Shown here: positions 1 to 9,400 of the stretch, piece after piece
Layout: the number at the start of each line of letters is the position of its first letter
Numbering within the stretch: the stretch's first letter is position 1
NCBI GenBank assembly: GCA_019090765.1
Contig: JAHRVJ010000124.1
Span: 1-23,694 of the forward strand
Source of the DNA: Ilumatobacteraceae bacterium
Lineage (GTDB): Bacteria; Actinomycetota; Acidimicrobiia; Acidimicrobiales; Ilumatobacteraceae
Reading direction: 5' to 3'
Length of the DNA stretch: 23,694 nt
Made by a program: the position numbers and the translations under genes
The notes under the pieces: model-generated
The model's input: the letters and a program-made list of their open reading frames with translations, nothing else
Databases searched by the model: none
What the model was told of the DNA's origin: nothing

Positions 1-1148
1 GCAGCCAACGGGAAAAACATGTCGTAGAACGAGTCGCTCGCACCTTCGGGCCGGAACCCGTACTTCATGTCGGTCATGAACTCATGCCCGATCAGGAACG
101 GACCAACCCACCATGCTGACAGCAGCAACGTCGTAACGCCAGTTGTTACGGCGAACACAAGGCGCTTCTTGTCGAGCCAAACCAGCACCAAGACGATCGC
201 GCTCACCGCAACGAAAATCAGGACGATGCCGTGCGATACAGCCGCCAGAGAAAGCATGACCGCGGCCCACACTCTGAACCGGCCGGTCCTCAAGCCGTGC
301 GCCAGTAGGCCGAGCCCGAACATCGCCAAGGTCAGCGCGATCGAGAACGAGTACTCCCCCGCCATGGTCGACTTAACGTTGCCGCCGTAGATCTGGTAGC
401 TCTCATCGAGCAAGAAGCAGAGGCCGGCTACGGCAAACAACTCAGGTATCGGGTGACGGAACTTTGCCAGGCGCCCAAAGGCCCAGCAGGAGATTGGGAA
501 CAGCACGAGACCCGAAATGGCCACCAGCTTGAACGCCACCCCGTAGGGGAGAATCACGTCTAGCGCGACGATCGCCAGTGCCGGTATGACCATATAGAAG
601 CGATACAGCGGAAGTCCTCCGTACCAATCCATGCTCCAACCCGAGAGCTGAAAGTTTGGTAGGAAATGGTCGCGCAGGAACGCTGGTGCCCAGACGTGAG
701 CACCCATGTCGCCACCGGTTGGGGTCGTGTTGTCGAGCACCAGATCTCGGCTAGGCGAGAACGGGTTGAAGTGGACGACCAACATCACGATCACTGTCGT
801 GGTTACTAGGGCCAACGAGGTGATGAGCACATGCACGATGCGCTCGTTGGTCCACGGGCGTTGCCACCACTCGACCGGTCGGCGAACCACACGTTGGAAC
901 GCGCGGTGTGCCCAAGTCGGTCCAGATGGCTCTGCCGGTACAACCGACTCGATTGGCTCTAGCTCGGTTGACTCTGAGTCGATTTGACCGACCTCGTCGA
1001 CTCCTGAGTCATCGATGGTGTCATCGACGCCGATCGCGTCATCGACAGAGTCGACGGATGCGGACGCGCCACGATCAAACTCGCGGTCGAACCACTCGCC
1101 AAATTCGTCTGATCCCCCCGCGCCGGGGCCCTTCAATCCATCAGTCAT
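1..1148 (-). CDS. Polytopic membrane protein, PTPS-related / GT-C-like, 3' end cut off by window edge
   Basis: Reading the minus strand from an ATG at 1148 gives 382 codons open to base 1, so the gene runs off the left edge. An in-frame TGA lies five codons upstream, so 1148 is the first ATG. Residues 1-75 form a soluble, very acidic tail with repeated V/I-D-D and D-S units. Residues about 104-126 are the first membrane span, followed by an outer loop with DNTTPTGGDMGAHVW (139-153) and SMDWYGGLPLYRFY (172-185), then many hydrophobic spans. A GD-x-G-x-H motif in the first loop, followed by W-x-G-G-x-P, is typical of membrane proteins labelled 6-pyruvoyl-tetrahydropterin synthase-related, which resemble GT-C glycosyltransferases. 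A role in transferring or handling lipid-linked sugars at the membrane is inference. It lies 41 bases after the protease gene stop, on the same strand. Confidence 0.72.
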   Translation of the reverse strand, partial: MTDGLKGPGAGGSDEFGEWFDREFDRGASASVDSVDDAIGVDDTIDDSGVDEVGQIDSESTELEPIESVVPAEPSGPTWAHRAFQRVVRRPVEWWQRPWTNERIVHVLITSLALVTTTVIVMLVVHFNPFSPSRDLVLDNTTPTGGDMGAHVWAPAFLRDHFLPNFQLSGWSMDWYGGLPLYRFYMVIPALAIVALDVILPYGVAFKLVAISGLVLFPISCWAFGRLAKFRHPIPELFAVAGLCFLLDESYQIYGGNVKSTMAGEYSFSIALTLAMFGLGLLAHGLRTGRFRVWAAVMLSLAAVSHGIVLIFVAVSAIVLVLVWLDKKRLVFAVTTGVTTLLLSAWWVGPFLIGHEFMTDMKYGFRPEGASDSFYDMFFPLA

Positions 1149-1189
1149 ACAGGACGACCATCATGGCAAACTCGCGCCGGGTACCGGAG

Positions 1190-1954
1190 TCACCATGCCA
1201 ACAACAGCCCGGTGAGGTTGAAGCCGATGTGAGTCAATATCGGCATACCCAACCGGTCAGTACGAATCGCAGTAAAGCCGAGCACCAGTCCGAAGGCGAA
1301 CAAGCCCGGGTATTCGATCGGTCGAAAGTGGATAAACGCGAACACCAGCGCTACGCCAACCACGACCAAACCGTCATTGAACCGAGCAGCAAGCGACCGC
1401 TGAAGTAGACCGCGGTAGAAGAGTTCCTCAACAATCGGCGCTCCCAACACAACAATCGCAAACAGCAGCACAATCGAAGCGCCGCCAGCGGTGTCGATCA
1501 GGTCCTTCGCGTTTTCCTGGAGTCGATCATCGGTGAAGGTGTCTGGCCACATTGCTTCCAGCGGCAGGTACACCACCCTCACCAAAACGAGCTGAGAAAG
1601 CACACCAATGCCCAGCCCTACCGCGTCGATCGGCGCAATTGAGATTCCGTAGTCGGCCACCGGGCTGCCAGACCCCGCACGTTTGGAGGCGAACCACATT
1701 CCCGCGAGGTAGGCCGACCAGCCGGCCATCAGCGCAACTGCGAGAACCCCGATCGGGGTGTCAGATATCGAGTCCCCACCGCCGAGAACGGCGAGCACAA
1801 TGACCGAGACAATCTGCGCCGCCACCCAGGCACCCATGAAGGCAAGTACCGCTGTACTTGCGTCAATCGGAGTGTGGGACGTGGAAGGTCGAATCGCACT
1901 ACGAATCAAGTGAGGCGGGCGCTTCGGCACCGAGTCGGGCACGGGCGCCGACAC
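1190..1954 (-). CDS. CPBP family intramembrane (CAAX/Rce1-like) metalloprotease
   Basis: A 254-residue integral membrane protein. The family signature is visible: EELFYR with E176, E177 and R181, then FIHF with H209, then H242 and N246 in the last span (THIGFN). These match the glutamate, histidine and asparagine residues that form the active site of Rce1-type CPBP proteases. In bacteria such proteins process peptides or protect against them, and the substrate here cannot be told. About seven or eight hydrophobic segments are visible. The listed start is GTG at 1954. The sequence TAGTGT overlaps it, and a second in-frame GTG at codon 5 lies eight bases after that box, so the true start may be codon 5. 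It follows the DUF3499 gene by 52 bases on the same strand and may be co-transcribed with it. Confidence 0.85.
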   Translation of the reverse strand: MSAPVPDSVPKRPPHLIRSAIRPSTSHTPIDASTAVLAFMGAWVAAQIVSVIVLAVLGGGDSISDTPIGVLAVALMAGWSAYLAGMWFASKRAGSGSPVADYGISIAPIDAVGLGIGVLSQLVLVRVVYLPLEAMWPDTFTDDRLQENAKDLIDTAGGASIVLLFAIVVLGAPIVEELFYRGLLQRSLAARFNDGLVVVGVALVFAFIHFRPIEYPGLFAFGLVLGFTAIRTDRLGMPILTHIGFNLTGLLLAW

Positions 1955-2006
1955 TACAGGTGACCAAAGGCGGTTCGGTCGCGGTGTCGACTACCGCGAG
2001 GCACGG

Positions 2007-2258
2007 TCAAACGGCGATCAGCGTCGTCTGACCGAACCGGCGGTCGTCAACGTGCCACCCGTTTGGCGCCGACAACCGGCTCGCGTGACGCAAACACATG
2101 TCGTAGGCGTGCGGGTCGCGCTCCGCCGTCAGTAAGTCGAGCCAAACTTGGGAATGTCCGTAGTCGTAGGTCAGTGTTACTTCGGCAGCTTCGGAACACC
2201 CCGTGCGCGAACACAGTCGCCCCACACCGCCAATCGTCGCCCGGTCACCAACTCGCAT
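2007..2258 (-). CDS. DUF3499-family small protein
   Basis: An 83-residue protein carrying RLCSRTGCSEAAEVTLTYDY (residues 14-33), DPHAYDMCLRHASRL and a final GW, the hallmarks of DUF3499 as I know it from actinobacteria. C15 and C20 near the N-terminus with C56 and H59 in MCLRH make a plausible four-ligand zinc site. No function has been assigned to the family. In other actinobacteria it often lies near GDP-mannose, F420 and envelope glycosyltransferase genes, as here. The ATG at 2258 sits exactly six bases after TATCGT, which suggests a leaderless transcript and supports this start. An internal GTG at codon 12 is the alternative, because family members often begin near the first cysteine. Confidence 0.82.
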   Translation of the reverse strand: MRVGDRATIGGVGRLCSRTGCSEAAEVTLTYDYGHSQVWLDLLTAERDPHAYDMCLRHASRLSAPNGWHVDDRRFGQTTLIAV

Positions 2259-2264
2259 GGCGCA

Positions 2265-2391
2265 ACGATATTTCGCGCCGCTCGGCCAATCGTGGATACC
2301 CGCTCGCGACCGGTCAGCAAGCCATCACTAACCGTTTCTCGGCCGATTGCTGATGCCACGACCAAACAACGGCAGAGATCCTGCGTAGCAT
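2265..2391. promoter_or_regulatory. Divergent leaderless promoters of the DUF3499 gene and ftsH
   Basis: The 139-base gap between the divergent starts holds two -10-like hexamers. On minus, TATCGT at 2270-2265 is followed by six bases and the ATG of the DUF3499 gene. On plus, TAGCAT at 2386-2391 is followed by six bases and the ATG of ftsH. That spacing places the predicted transcript start on the start codon. I see no convincing -35 box or Shine-Dalgarno sequence for either gene. Confidence 0.5.
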
Positions 2392-2397
2392 GGTTCC

Positions 2398-4398
2398 ATG
2401 AGTAATCTGCCCCCACCGCCGCCTCCTCCACCTCCGGGTCGAGGGCGCGGTCAGCGCCGCCACGGCCAGGGTGGGTCTGATGGCTCCGACAAATTCGGCA
2501 GCAACAACAACAGCGGCAACGGCACTAACCCCGACGGCAGCTCTTCGTCGGGCCGCGGGCCTGGCAAATGGCCACGGTGGACACTCTGGTTACTAGTTGC
2601 GGTACTTGCTGGCGCAGTATTAGTGCCGACTCTGTGGCCAAGTAACGACGGCGAGTCGCTGACTTACACCGAGTGGCGCACTCAGGTTGTCGACGGCCAA
2701 GTGGCCACAGCCGAGATCAGTACTGGGTCCGGCAAAATTACCGGCGAGTTCAGCAACGGCGACAAGTACAGCACCTCAGGTGGCGGCGAGCGCGGTGTTT
2801 CGGAGTCCGACGAGCAGCTGCTGATCGAGCAGAACGTCGACTACGAGTTCAAACCGCCGAGCAACAACTGGCTGCTCGGCGTGCTCTCGATTTTCCTGCC
2901 GGTGATGTTGATCATTGCATTCTTCGTCTGGATGCAGCGCCGAGCTCAGGGCCAGATGGGCGGCGTGATGTCCATTGGCAAGAGCAAAGCAAAGACCTAC
3001 GACACCGATAATCCGACAACCACTTTTGACGACATCGCTGGCTACGCCGGCGTAAAACAAGAGATTACCGAGGTCGTCGACTTTTTGCGGATGCCCGAAC
3101 GCTTCCGCGAGATCGGCGCTCGGGTTCCGAAGGGAATCCTGCTCGTCGGGCCTCCCGGCACCGGCAAGACATTGTTCGCCAGAGCGGTCGCCGGAGAAGC
3201 GGGCGTCGGCTTCCTCAGCGTCACCGGATCAGACTTCATGGAAATGTTCGTCGGTGTTGGCGCCAGCCGCGTCCGCGACCTGTTCCAACAAGCCCGCCGC
3301 ATGGGCAACGCCATCATCTTCGTCGACGAAATCGACTCGATCGGCCGCAAACGAGGTGCTGGCCTCGGTGGCGGACACGACGAACGCGAGCAAACGCTCA
3401 ACCAAATGCTCGCTGAGATGGATGGATTCGAAACGTCTGAGGGCATTGTCGTGATGGCCGCAACCAACAGGCCAGATGTCCTCGATCCGGCCCTGCTGCG
3501 CCCTGGCCGATTCGACCGCCAGATCGTCGTTCCTCTCCCGGAGGCAACCGAGCGGAAAGCCATTCTCGATGTCCACAGTCGCGACAAGCGGATGGGTGCC
3601 AACGTCGATATGGAAACCATGGCTCAGGCAACGCCGGGGATGTCTGGCGCCGATCTCGCCAACCTCGTTAACGAGGCCGCACTCGTGGCAGTTCGACGCG
3701 GGTCCAAAGAGATCGAGCGAATCGACTTTGAAAACGCCCGCGACCGCGTGGTGCTCGGCGCCCAACGCGAGTCACTAATTTTGTCTGCCGAAGAGAAGAA
3801 GGCCACTGCCTACCACGAAGGTGGGCACGCACTGCTCGCCACGGTCTTGCCGCACGGCGACCCGCTACACAAGGTGACCATTCTGCCGCGCGGCATGGCC
3901 CTCGGGGTCACGTGGTCGCTCCCTCAAGAGCGCCACACATACTCCAAGGAATACTTCGACGACACCATTTGCAAGGCCATGGGCGGTCGAGTCGCTGAGA
4001 TGATCGTTTTCGGTCACCTCAACTCTGGTGCCGCCAACGACCTTGAGCAGGCCACCGGCATCGCCCGCCGAATGGTCCGCGAGTGGGGCATGTCCGAGCG
4101 TGTCGGTCCAATGGCGTGGAGCAGTCAGCAAGCAGTGTTCCTCGGCGAAGACCTCATGTCGTCGCAACGTGAATACTCCGACGAAACCGCCAAAATGCTC
4201 GACGAGGAGATCGCCCGGCTACTCACTTCGCAAGAGACGCGAGCCACCGAGATCCTCACCAAGCACCGTCGTGGCCTTGAGCTGATCGCCGAGTCTTTGC
4301 TTGAGCACGAAACCATCACCGGCCCCCAAGTGGCCAAGCTGATCCAACAGGGCATGGCCGAATCCGGCCAACCCGCCAACGACATCATCGCCCACTAG
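2398..4398 (+). CDS. ftsH: ATP-dependent zinc metalloprotease FtsH
   Basis: A 666-residue membrane-anchored AAA+ protease that extracts and degrades membrane and regulatory proteins as a hexamer. The order is: proline- and glycine-rich cytoplasmic tail with nine consecutive prolines at 5-13; first membrane span about 61-80; periplasm-side domain; second span about 158-179; AAA domain with Walker A GPPGTGKT at 251-258, Walker B IIFVDEID and the second region of homology ATNRPDVLDPALLRPGRFDR; then the zinc peptidase with HEGGH at 473-477 and the third ligand D548 in SGAANDLEQAT. All key residues are present and the length is normal. Residues KAMGGRVAEMIVFG differ slightly from the common GGRxAEExxFG, so this may be one of several FtsH paralogues. 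Start: ATG six bases after TAGCAT. The gene converges on the thioredoxin-like gene. Confidence 0.97.
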   Translation: MSNLPPPPPPPPPGRGRGQRRHGQGGSDGSDKFGSNNNSGNGTNPDGSSSSGRGPGKWPRWTLWLLVAVLAGAVLVPTLWPSNDGESLTYTEWRTQVVDGQVATAEISTGSGKITGEFSNGDKYSTSGGGERGVSESDEQLLIEQNVDYEFKPPSNNWLLGVLSIFLPVMLIIAFFVWMQRRAQGQMGGVMSIGKSKAKTYDTDNPTTTFDDIAGYAGVKQEITEVVDFLRMPERFREIGARVPKGILLVGPPGTGKTLFARAVAGEAGVGFLSVTGSDFMEMFVGVGASRVRDLFQQARRMGNAIIFVDEIDSIGRKRGAGLGGGHDEREQTLNQMLAEMDGFETSEGIVVMAATNRPDVLDPALLRPGRFDRQIVVPLPEATERKAILDVHSRDKRMGANVDMETMAQATPGMSGADLANLVNEAALVAVRRGSKEIERIDFENARDRVVLGAQRESLILSAEEKKATAYHEGGHALLATVLPHGDPLHKVTILPRGMALGVTWSLPQERHTYSKEYFDDTICKAMGGRVAEMIVFGHLNSGAANDLEQATGIARRMVREWGMSERVGPMAWSSQQAVFLGEDLMSSQREYSDETAKMLDEEIARLLTSQETRATEILTKHRRGLELIAESLLEHETITGPQVAKLIQQGMAESGQPANDIIAH

Positions 4399-4420
4399 CA
4401 CCAACCACCGTTGGCCTCGC

Positions 4421-4472
4421 CCGGTTTGTGTCAGCACAAACCGGTGCGCCACAGGTAACTGCTGACACAAAC
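4421..4472. terminator. Bidirectional terminator region with two overlapping, mutually exclusive hairpins
   Basis: Between the convergent ftsH and thioredoxin-like genes, CCGGTTTGTG (4421-4430), TCAG, CACAAACCGG (4435-4444) is a perfect 10-bp stem with a 4-base loop. The segment GTTTGTGTCAGCA (4424-4436) is also perfectly complementary to TGCTGACACAAAC (4460-4472), giving a 13-bp stem with a 23-base loop. The two stems share bases and cannot form together. A smaller CCAAC/GTTGG hairpin (4401-4414) lies just after the ftsH stop. There is no U-tract, which is common for actinobacterial terminators. Confidence 0.65.
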
Positions 4473-4492
4473 GTTGGGATGCCCCCTACGTG

Positions 4493-4951
4493 CTATTTGG
4501 AGGGGTGTTGGCAGCCGTCGGCGGTTGGGGTTGAGCCGGGCTCTCGAGCTTCGGCCATGGCCGCCCACAGGTCGGTGGCGGTCATCGGGCCGACAAAGGC
4601 CGCTCGAGCTACTCCTTGAGCGTCGGCGATTACGAGAGTGGGGACCGCGTCAACGTGGTAGCGCTCGTGGAGTGCCCTTGCTGCGGTGTATTCGATGTCG
4701 GCGACGGCCACATCGTCGCTCGCAAGCACGTTGGCCTTCTGGATCACCAGTTGGCATCCATCACATGTTGCCGAACTGAATACAGCGACTAGCCATGGCG
4801 CTTCGGGACGAGGGAAGTCTGCTCGGTCAAGTTGCTCAGGAGCCACGAAACGTCGCTGCGTAGGCGCATCGGGTACTCGGCGGCGCTTGTTGACCAGCGC
4901 AAGGACACCGACGAACAAGACGATGACCGCGGCGATTACGAGACGTTCCAT
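4493..4951 (-). CDS. Membrane-anchored thioredoxin-like protein
   Basis: A 152-residue protein with one N-terminal membrane span (about 3-20), a basic NKRRR stop and a thioredoxin-like domain. The domain shows the strand APWLVAVFSSATC, a C63-D-G-C66 active-site pair and the cis-proline segment DAVPTLVIAD with P104. A further cysteine, C147, lies in the tail. The basic residues directly after the span suggest that the N-terminus points outward and the domain faces the cytoplasm, although a cleaved signal is not excluded. The CDGC dipeptide is unlike classical CGPC, so its redox role (reductase, oxidase or carrier) is uncertain. It is the last gene of the GT2-DUF5719 minus-strand run, 63 bases after the DUF5719-like stop. 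TAACCT lies eight bases before the ATG and may give it its own promoter. Confidence 0.8.
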   Translation of the reverse strand: MERLVIAAVIVLFVGVLALVNKRRRVPDAPTQRRFVAPEQLDRADFPRPEAPWLVAVFSSATCDGCQLVIQKANVLASDDVAVADIEYTAARALHERYHVDAVPTLVIADAQGVARAAFVGPMTATDLWAAMAEAREPGSTPTADGCQHPSK

Positions 4952-5014
4952 TCCAGGTCAGGTTACGGGCCCAGACACCCGGGCGCTCAATGCCCACCTG
5001 CCGACCTGAACGAG

Positions 5015-6472
5015 CTAGGCGTCAGAAGCGGGAAGTGCCCAAGATCCGGACCAACCGGGCAAGTCGTGACCGCGTGGCAAAAGCAACTCCACAAATACCC
5101 GGTTGCTCGCGGTGATAATCAACTCGCGGCCAAGCAGCTCGGACTCTTCCAGGTCAATCGTGATAACCGCACCTGGGCCGATTGGAATGTCGGCAAACTC
5201 GTCGTGGGCCGACGGACCGGCCGGGCCGACAGATTCGACGGCAATACTGCCTTCGAGATTGTCGACGTTGTAGACCACGATCGTCGCACCCGTGGAAGTC
5301 GACGGCCCACTACCCACATGCCAGCGCGACGCCACATATCCGTCAGGCCGAGGTGGCGCACCCATCACGACCGATGTCGCTACCGAATCGCCAGCCGGCC
5401 TCGTCAGAACTCTCTCCACGACAATTGAAGGCTCGGCCAGCGTGGAGAACACGGTCGCATGACGCCCGTCGGGCACCGAACTGCCCGTCTCCTCATCGGC
5501 CGGATCGAAAACCACTACCTCCCGAGCAGGGACCTGAACCTGCGGAAGGTCACCGAAATTGGCATCCAACGGCAAACCGAGGAACACGACATCAACCTCA
5601 ACATCGCTGTCGGTCGGGTTGTAGATGGCGAAGGTCTCTGTGATCCCCTCACCCTGTTCGCCATCGGCAAACCAGAACTGGTCGCGAAGCGCCGGTGCGG
5701 CCAGGGTCACGTTGAAACCGAGGCGGCCACCACCCAAATAGTGCTGGGCCCGGCCGGCCACAATTCGTCCGCTAATCGCTTCGATATTGACCGCGATAAC
5801 GGGCTCGTCGCGTGCGCCCAGATCCGCTATTCGGATAGTTCGCACTGACCGCGGCAAGATCGTAAAGCCCTGGAATGCAGCCGGAGCCGCTGGTCCTGAT
5901 TCGGTCGCGAAACCGAGATTGACGGCCGCCGCATCGTCATAGGGGTTGGTTAGCACCAGCGTTTCGACGCTCCCGTCGACCGTAAAACCGTCGGCAAAAT
6001 ACCACTCGCTCGAAGTGTCGTTGGCGCAGGGTGCAACCGAGTCACCTGCAGGATGGATAGCGCGCTGCTCAACAAGCCCGCGGCCACCGTCGATCTCAAC
6101 GACCACACTCGCGAATGGGGCGGTCACGAACGCGTCAACGTCGACGGAAGTTTGCGACCAAGGCTCAACTGTGAACGCCTGCTCTGCTTCGCGGCCTTCT
6201 TGGGTGAGAATGCTGAACCTTCCAATGAGCTGCTCGCTATCTCTGTTGGAGACCACGACCTCACCGCCAACACCGTCTTCGCCAGTCGCCGGAACCCCTG
6301 GACAGAACCAACTCCCCGTGAGGGCGTTGGATTCCGCTACGGACGGCATCCACGTTCCGGCCGGGGCGGAAAACACCGGTGCCGGGCTCACCGAATCGGA
6401 ACGGCCCAGCATCAACAACGCCGCGAACCCGACGACCAGGACCACAAATGCCGGAATCGCGCGACGGGTCAT
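5015..6472 (-). CDS. DUF5719-like extracytoplasmic repeat protein
   Basis: A 485-residue protein with an N-terminal signal or anchor segment (about 5-22) and an all-beta remainder outside the membrane. Four repeats of about 100-117 residues begin at W55, W157, W267 and W384. Each opens with a W-F/Y/H-x-A/G-D/G-type segment (WYFADG at 157, FWFADG at 266), continues with E-x-x-x-x-x-N-P/V and ends in a segment such as HPAGDSVA (140-147) or RPAGDSVA (358-365). C57 and C149 could form a disulfide. The pattern and the position beside a giant GT2 glycosyltransferase fit DUF5719, a family of unknown function in actinobacteria; I name it from memory. The start overlaps the GT2 stop as ATGA, so the pair is translationally coupled. 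It may be an envelope partner of that transferase. Confidence 0.72.
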   Translation of the reverse strand: MTRRAIPAFVVLVVGFAALLMLGRSDSVSPAPVFSAPAGTWMPSVAESNALTGSWFCPGVPATGEDGVGGEVVVSNRDSEQLIGRFSILTQEGREAEQAFTVEPWSQTSVDVDAFVTAPFASVVVEIDGGRGLVEQRAIHPAGDSVAPCANDTSSEWYFADGFTVDGSVETLVLTNPYDDAAAVNLGFATESGPAAPAAFQGFTILPRSVRTIRIADLGARDEPVIAVNIEAISGRIVAGRAQHYLGGGRLGFNVTLAAPALRDQFWFADGEQGEGITETFAIYNPTDSDVEVDVVFLGLPLDANFGDLPQVQVPAREVVVFDPADEETGSSVPDGRHATVFSTLAEPSIVVERVLTRPAGDSVATSVVMGAPPRPDGYVASRWHVGSGPSTSTGATIVVYNVDNLEGSIAVESVGPAGPSAHDEFADIPIGPGAVITIDLEESELLGRELIITASNRVFVELLLPRGHDLPGWSGSWALPASDA

Positions 6473-9400
6473 GAACCCACCTCCGGGTCGGGAAGCCCCG
6501 GAGGTGGAAGCTCCGACGTGCTCGTACCCGACTCAACTTCAAGCCCCGCATTGTTATCGGCATCGCTGGAATCATCAGCAATGGCCGTCCGAGGCGTGCC
6601 GCCAGTGACATCCAGGCCCGGGTCAATCAGCTCGTTACCTGTCGGCACCGCGACTTCCGAATCGAGGTGAATCAGTGTCTCATCGGTTAGCACCAAGCCG
6701 GTCCGACGCCGGATCGAAACTGTTACTCGCGTCGCGGCGAAGATTGCCGCGACCCACAGCACGACCTGCAAGGCCACCAACAGTGAGCGAGTAGCGGGCG
6801 TCTCATAGCGGAGCTCGGCCAGACCTCCGACCTCAACGTCGAATGCAGTTGTTACACCAAAGGCGCGACGGGGGCTGATCGACTCGCCATCAACTGCCAG
6901 CGACCAATTCTCGTCGAATGGAATACCGAGATACACCACGCCCGCCGCGATTTCTTCGATTGCCGTAGAGAACTGATCGGCGCCGATAAAGATCGGGTTG
7001 GCCGACGATAGATCGGACCGGACCAGCACCTCGGCACCAGCGGAACTGCTCGCCTCCGCAGCGTCTCCCTCGAGCAAACTATGAGTTGACATCCAGGCCC
7101 GATTCTCGAATACCTTGATCGTCGGAATCCCGCGAACTGACACGAAGTCGAGCTGATCTTCCAGCGATGTGATCAGCCCGCCCGGCAACGGCAACGGGTC
7201 GTCGGCCGTTGAAACAACCCCATCAAGTTCGGGCACGATGATGTAGCGAATCCCCAGTGGGGCCAGGAGGCGCCCTGCCCGGAGCGTCGTCGATGCGGCC
7301 ATCTCGTCAAGCGCTGTAACGACCAGCTCCGATGCGTCATTCGCTGGCGGCATCCAACGGTCGCGCGTATCTAGCCCCCCGTCATCGATCATTGCCCACG
7401 CCATACCATCGCGGTACTCCATCGATGGCACAGGCAGAATTCGCGCATCACCGAGCAGCAGCACGTTGTAGTCACCGTCAGGATTTGGGTCCGGGATTGA
7501 ATGGTCAATCAAGCCTGCTAGCGGTGTGGTGGGGGTATTCCAGGCACCATCACCGAGGGCGATAACTCCCGGGACCACACCGACAGCAACTGCCGCCGTA
7601 GCCAATATTCCGAGCGGCTGACGCCATCCGAAGGAACCGCCCATCACGTCAAGATCGAATGCCGCCAGCGCCGCCGCCGCCGAAACGGCAAGCCCCGCCG
7701 CTACCGGCACGAGCAGCACTCCGGCCTCAGGACCGCTGAACGGCAGGGACCCTCGATCAGACAGCACGGCCAACCCACCGAACGCCAAGACAATCACGCC
7801 CGAACGGATCGCCCAAGTGAGTCGCCAGGCGCGCCCCAACGCCACCGCAGCGATGACCGGCAGATACAACGCCAGTGACAGCCCTGCGAACTCTGTGACC
7901 CCGATCTCAAACGACGCGAGTTCGAATAGTCCCCGACCAGGGTCGCCGATGGGCGGAGCCCCGACCATGCCCTCCCACGACCACGTCGCCATCCAGGGCA
8001 AGTTCAATACCGCCGCTCCCGCCGTCGCCACTAAGCCGACAATGAAATAGCTCAGCGCGGTCCGCCAGGATGCGAAAGCCAACAGCGTTCCCAGTGCCAG
8101 CAGCACTCCGAGCAGGAGGCCGATCACCAGCATCACGGGCGCAAAGGCAACCGCCAGGCCCAGCACGAGTGCCGCGATCAAGGTCCTGCGCAATTGTTCC
8201 TGCCACGCCAAGTCGACGAGGCCGTCGACAATATCCAGTTCGGCGCTGCGCGGGTCAGCGGTCTCAACACCAGCTGCCCGACGCAAAAGGTGAATGGTCC
8301 ATGGCGTCGCCGCGTACACGATCAATACCGTTAGCCGGCCGCCAGACATCGCGCCACTAACAAGTGGCGTGGCGGCGTAGACGAGCAACGCCGCCACCCG
8401 CGCCCGAGTCGATGGGAACACCGTGGCAAGTTTCCAGATTCCGATGGCCCCGACGAGGACCATGCCCAGGATGAACAGCGTCTGCAGCATGCCCATTCGG
8501 AACAGCGTCGCCACGGAGAGGCCAGCAATAGTTGCCCACCCGGTCGGGTTCGATGACGTTGCCCCAGCACCAGTTCCGTTCCACCCTGATGCATACGAGT
8601 CGAGCATCAGGCGCGGACTTTCGGGGAACGGCAGAAACTCACCGACCGCCGGAACACCGGAACCGAAGAATGATCGACTACCGATGATGACCCCGGCGAC
8701 GACCAACATCCACGCGATCACGGGTGAGGTTGCGCTTTCGCGCCAGCGGCGGACCTCGGTATCTGCGCCCACATAGGTCGCGGTGTCGCGGCTCCGCAAA
8801 TAGGAGTTCAGACGTGCGCTGCCGCGTTCTTGAAGTCCGACTACTTCACGCTCTGGTACGTGTCGGATCTCCTTCACCACGCGGCGTCGCGACAAGGTGG
8901 AAGGGGTTCGCGGCACCAGCCCAATCAGTGCCCGCAGCGATGCCCATGCCTGACCAAACCGAGCGGTAAAGAGCCCGACGACCAGTTCCACGATCGTTAA
9001 CAGCACCATCTCCAGCGAGCGGCCAGGAACTCGCGACGCCCCGGTCAGAGTTGCCACCGCACGCATGCGGTGGCGCGCCGTCAGCACTTCGTGGCGTAGG
9101 TCGTCCCGGCGATGACGAAGGTCACTGCGATGCTTAACCTGCGCCGATGGGACGACAATCACTCGCGCCCCGCTGTGATGGATTCTCCAGCAAAGCTCAA
9201 CGTCGTCGCCGTAGAAATCGATGGCCGGATCGAATCCCCCGAGCTCGCGGAACAGATCCGACCTAACTAGAAGAAAGGCTGATGGAAGAACGAAGACATC
9301 GCGTACACCATCGTGTTGTTCCTGGTCGACTTCACCCGGCTCGATAACCGGGTCGATCTCGCCAAACCGGTCGAGACCTAGCCCAACCGACTGCAGCACT

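Noticed and set aside
1..639. Short minus and plus open frames (67-390, 82-270, 442-639)
   Set aside because: They are alternative frames of the truncated membrane protein gene that occupies 1-1148.
4952..5014. AGGTC/GACCT partial inverted repeat between the DUF5719-like and thioredoxin-like genes
   Set aside because: Stem is short and imperfect, and the genes look like one transcript.
5946..6608. 220-codon and 205-codon plus-strand frames opposite the DUF5719-like gene
   Set aside because: Shadow frames of a clear repeat protein, with low-complexity composition.
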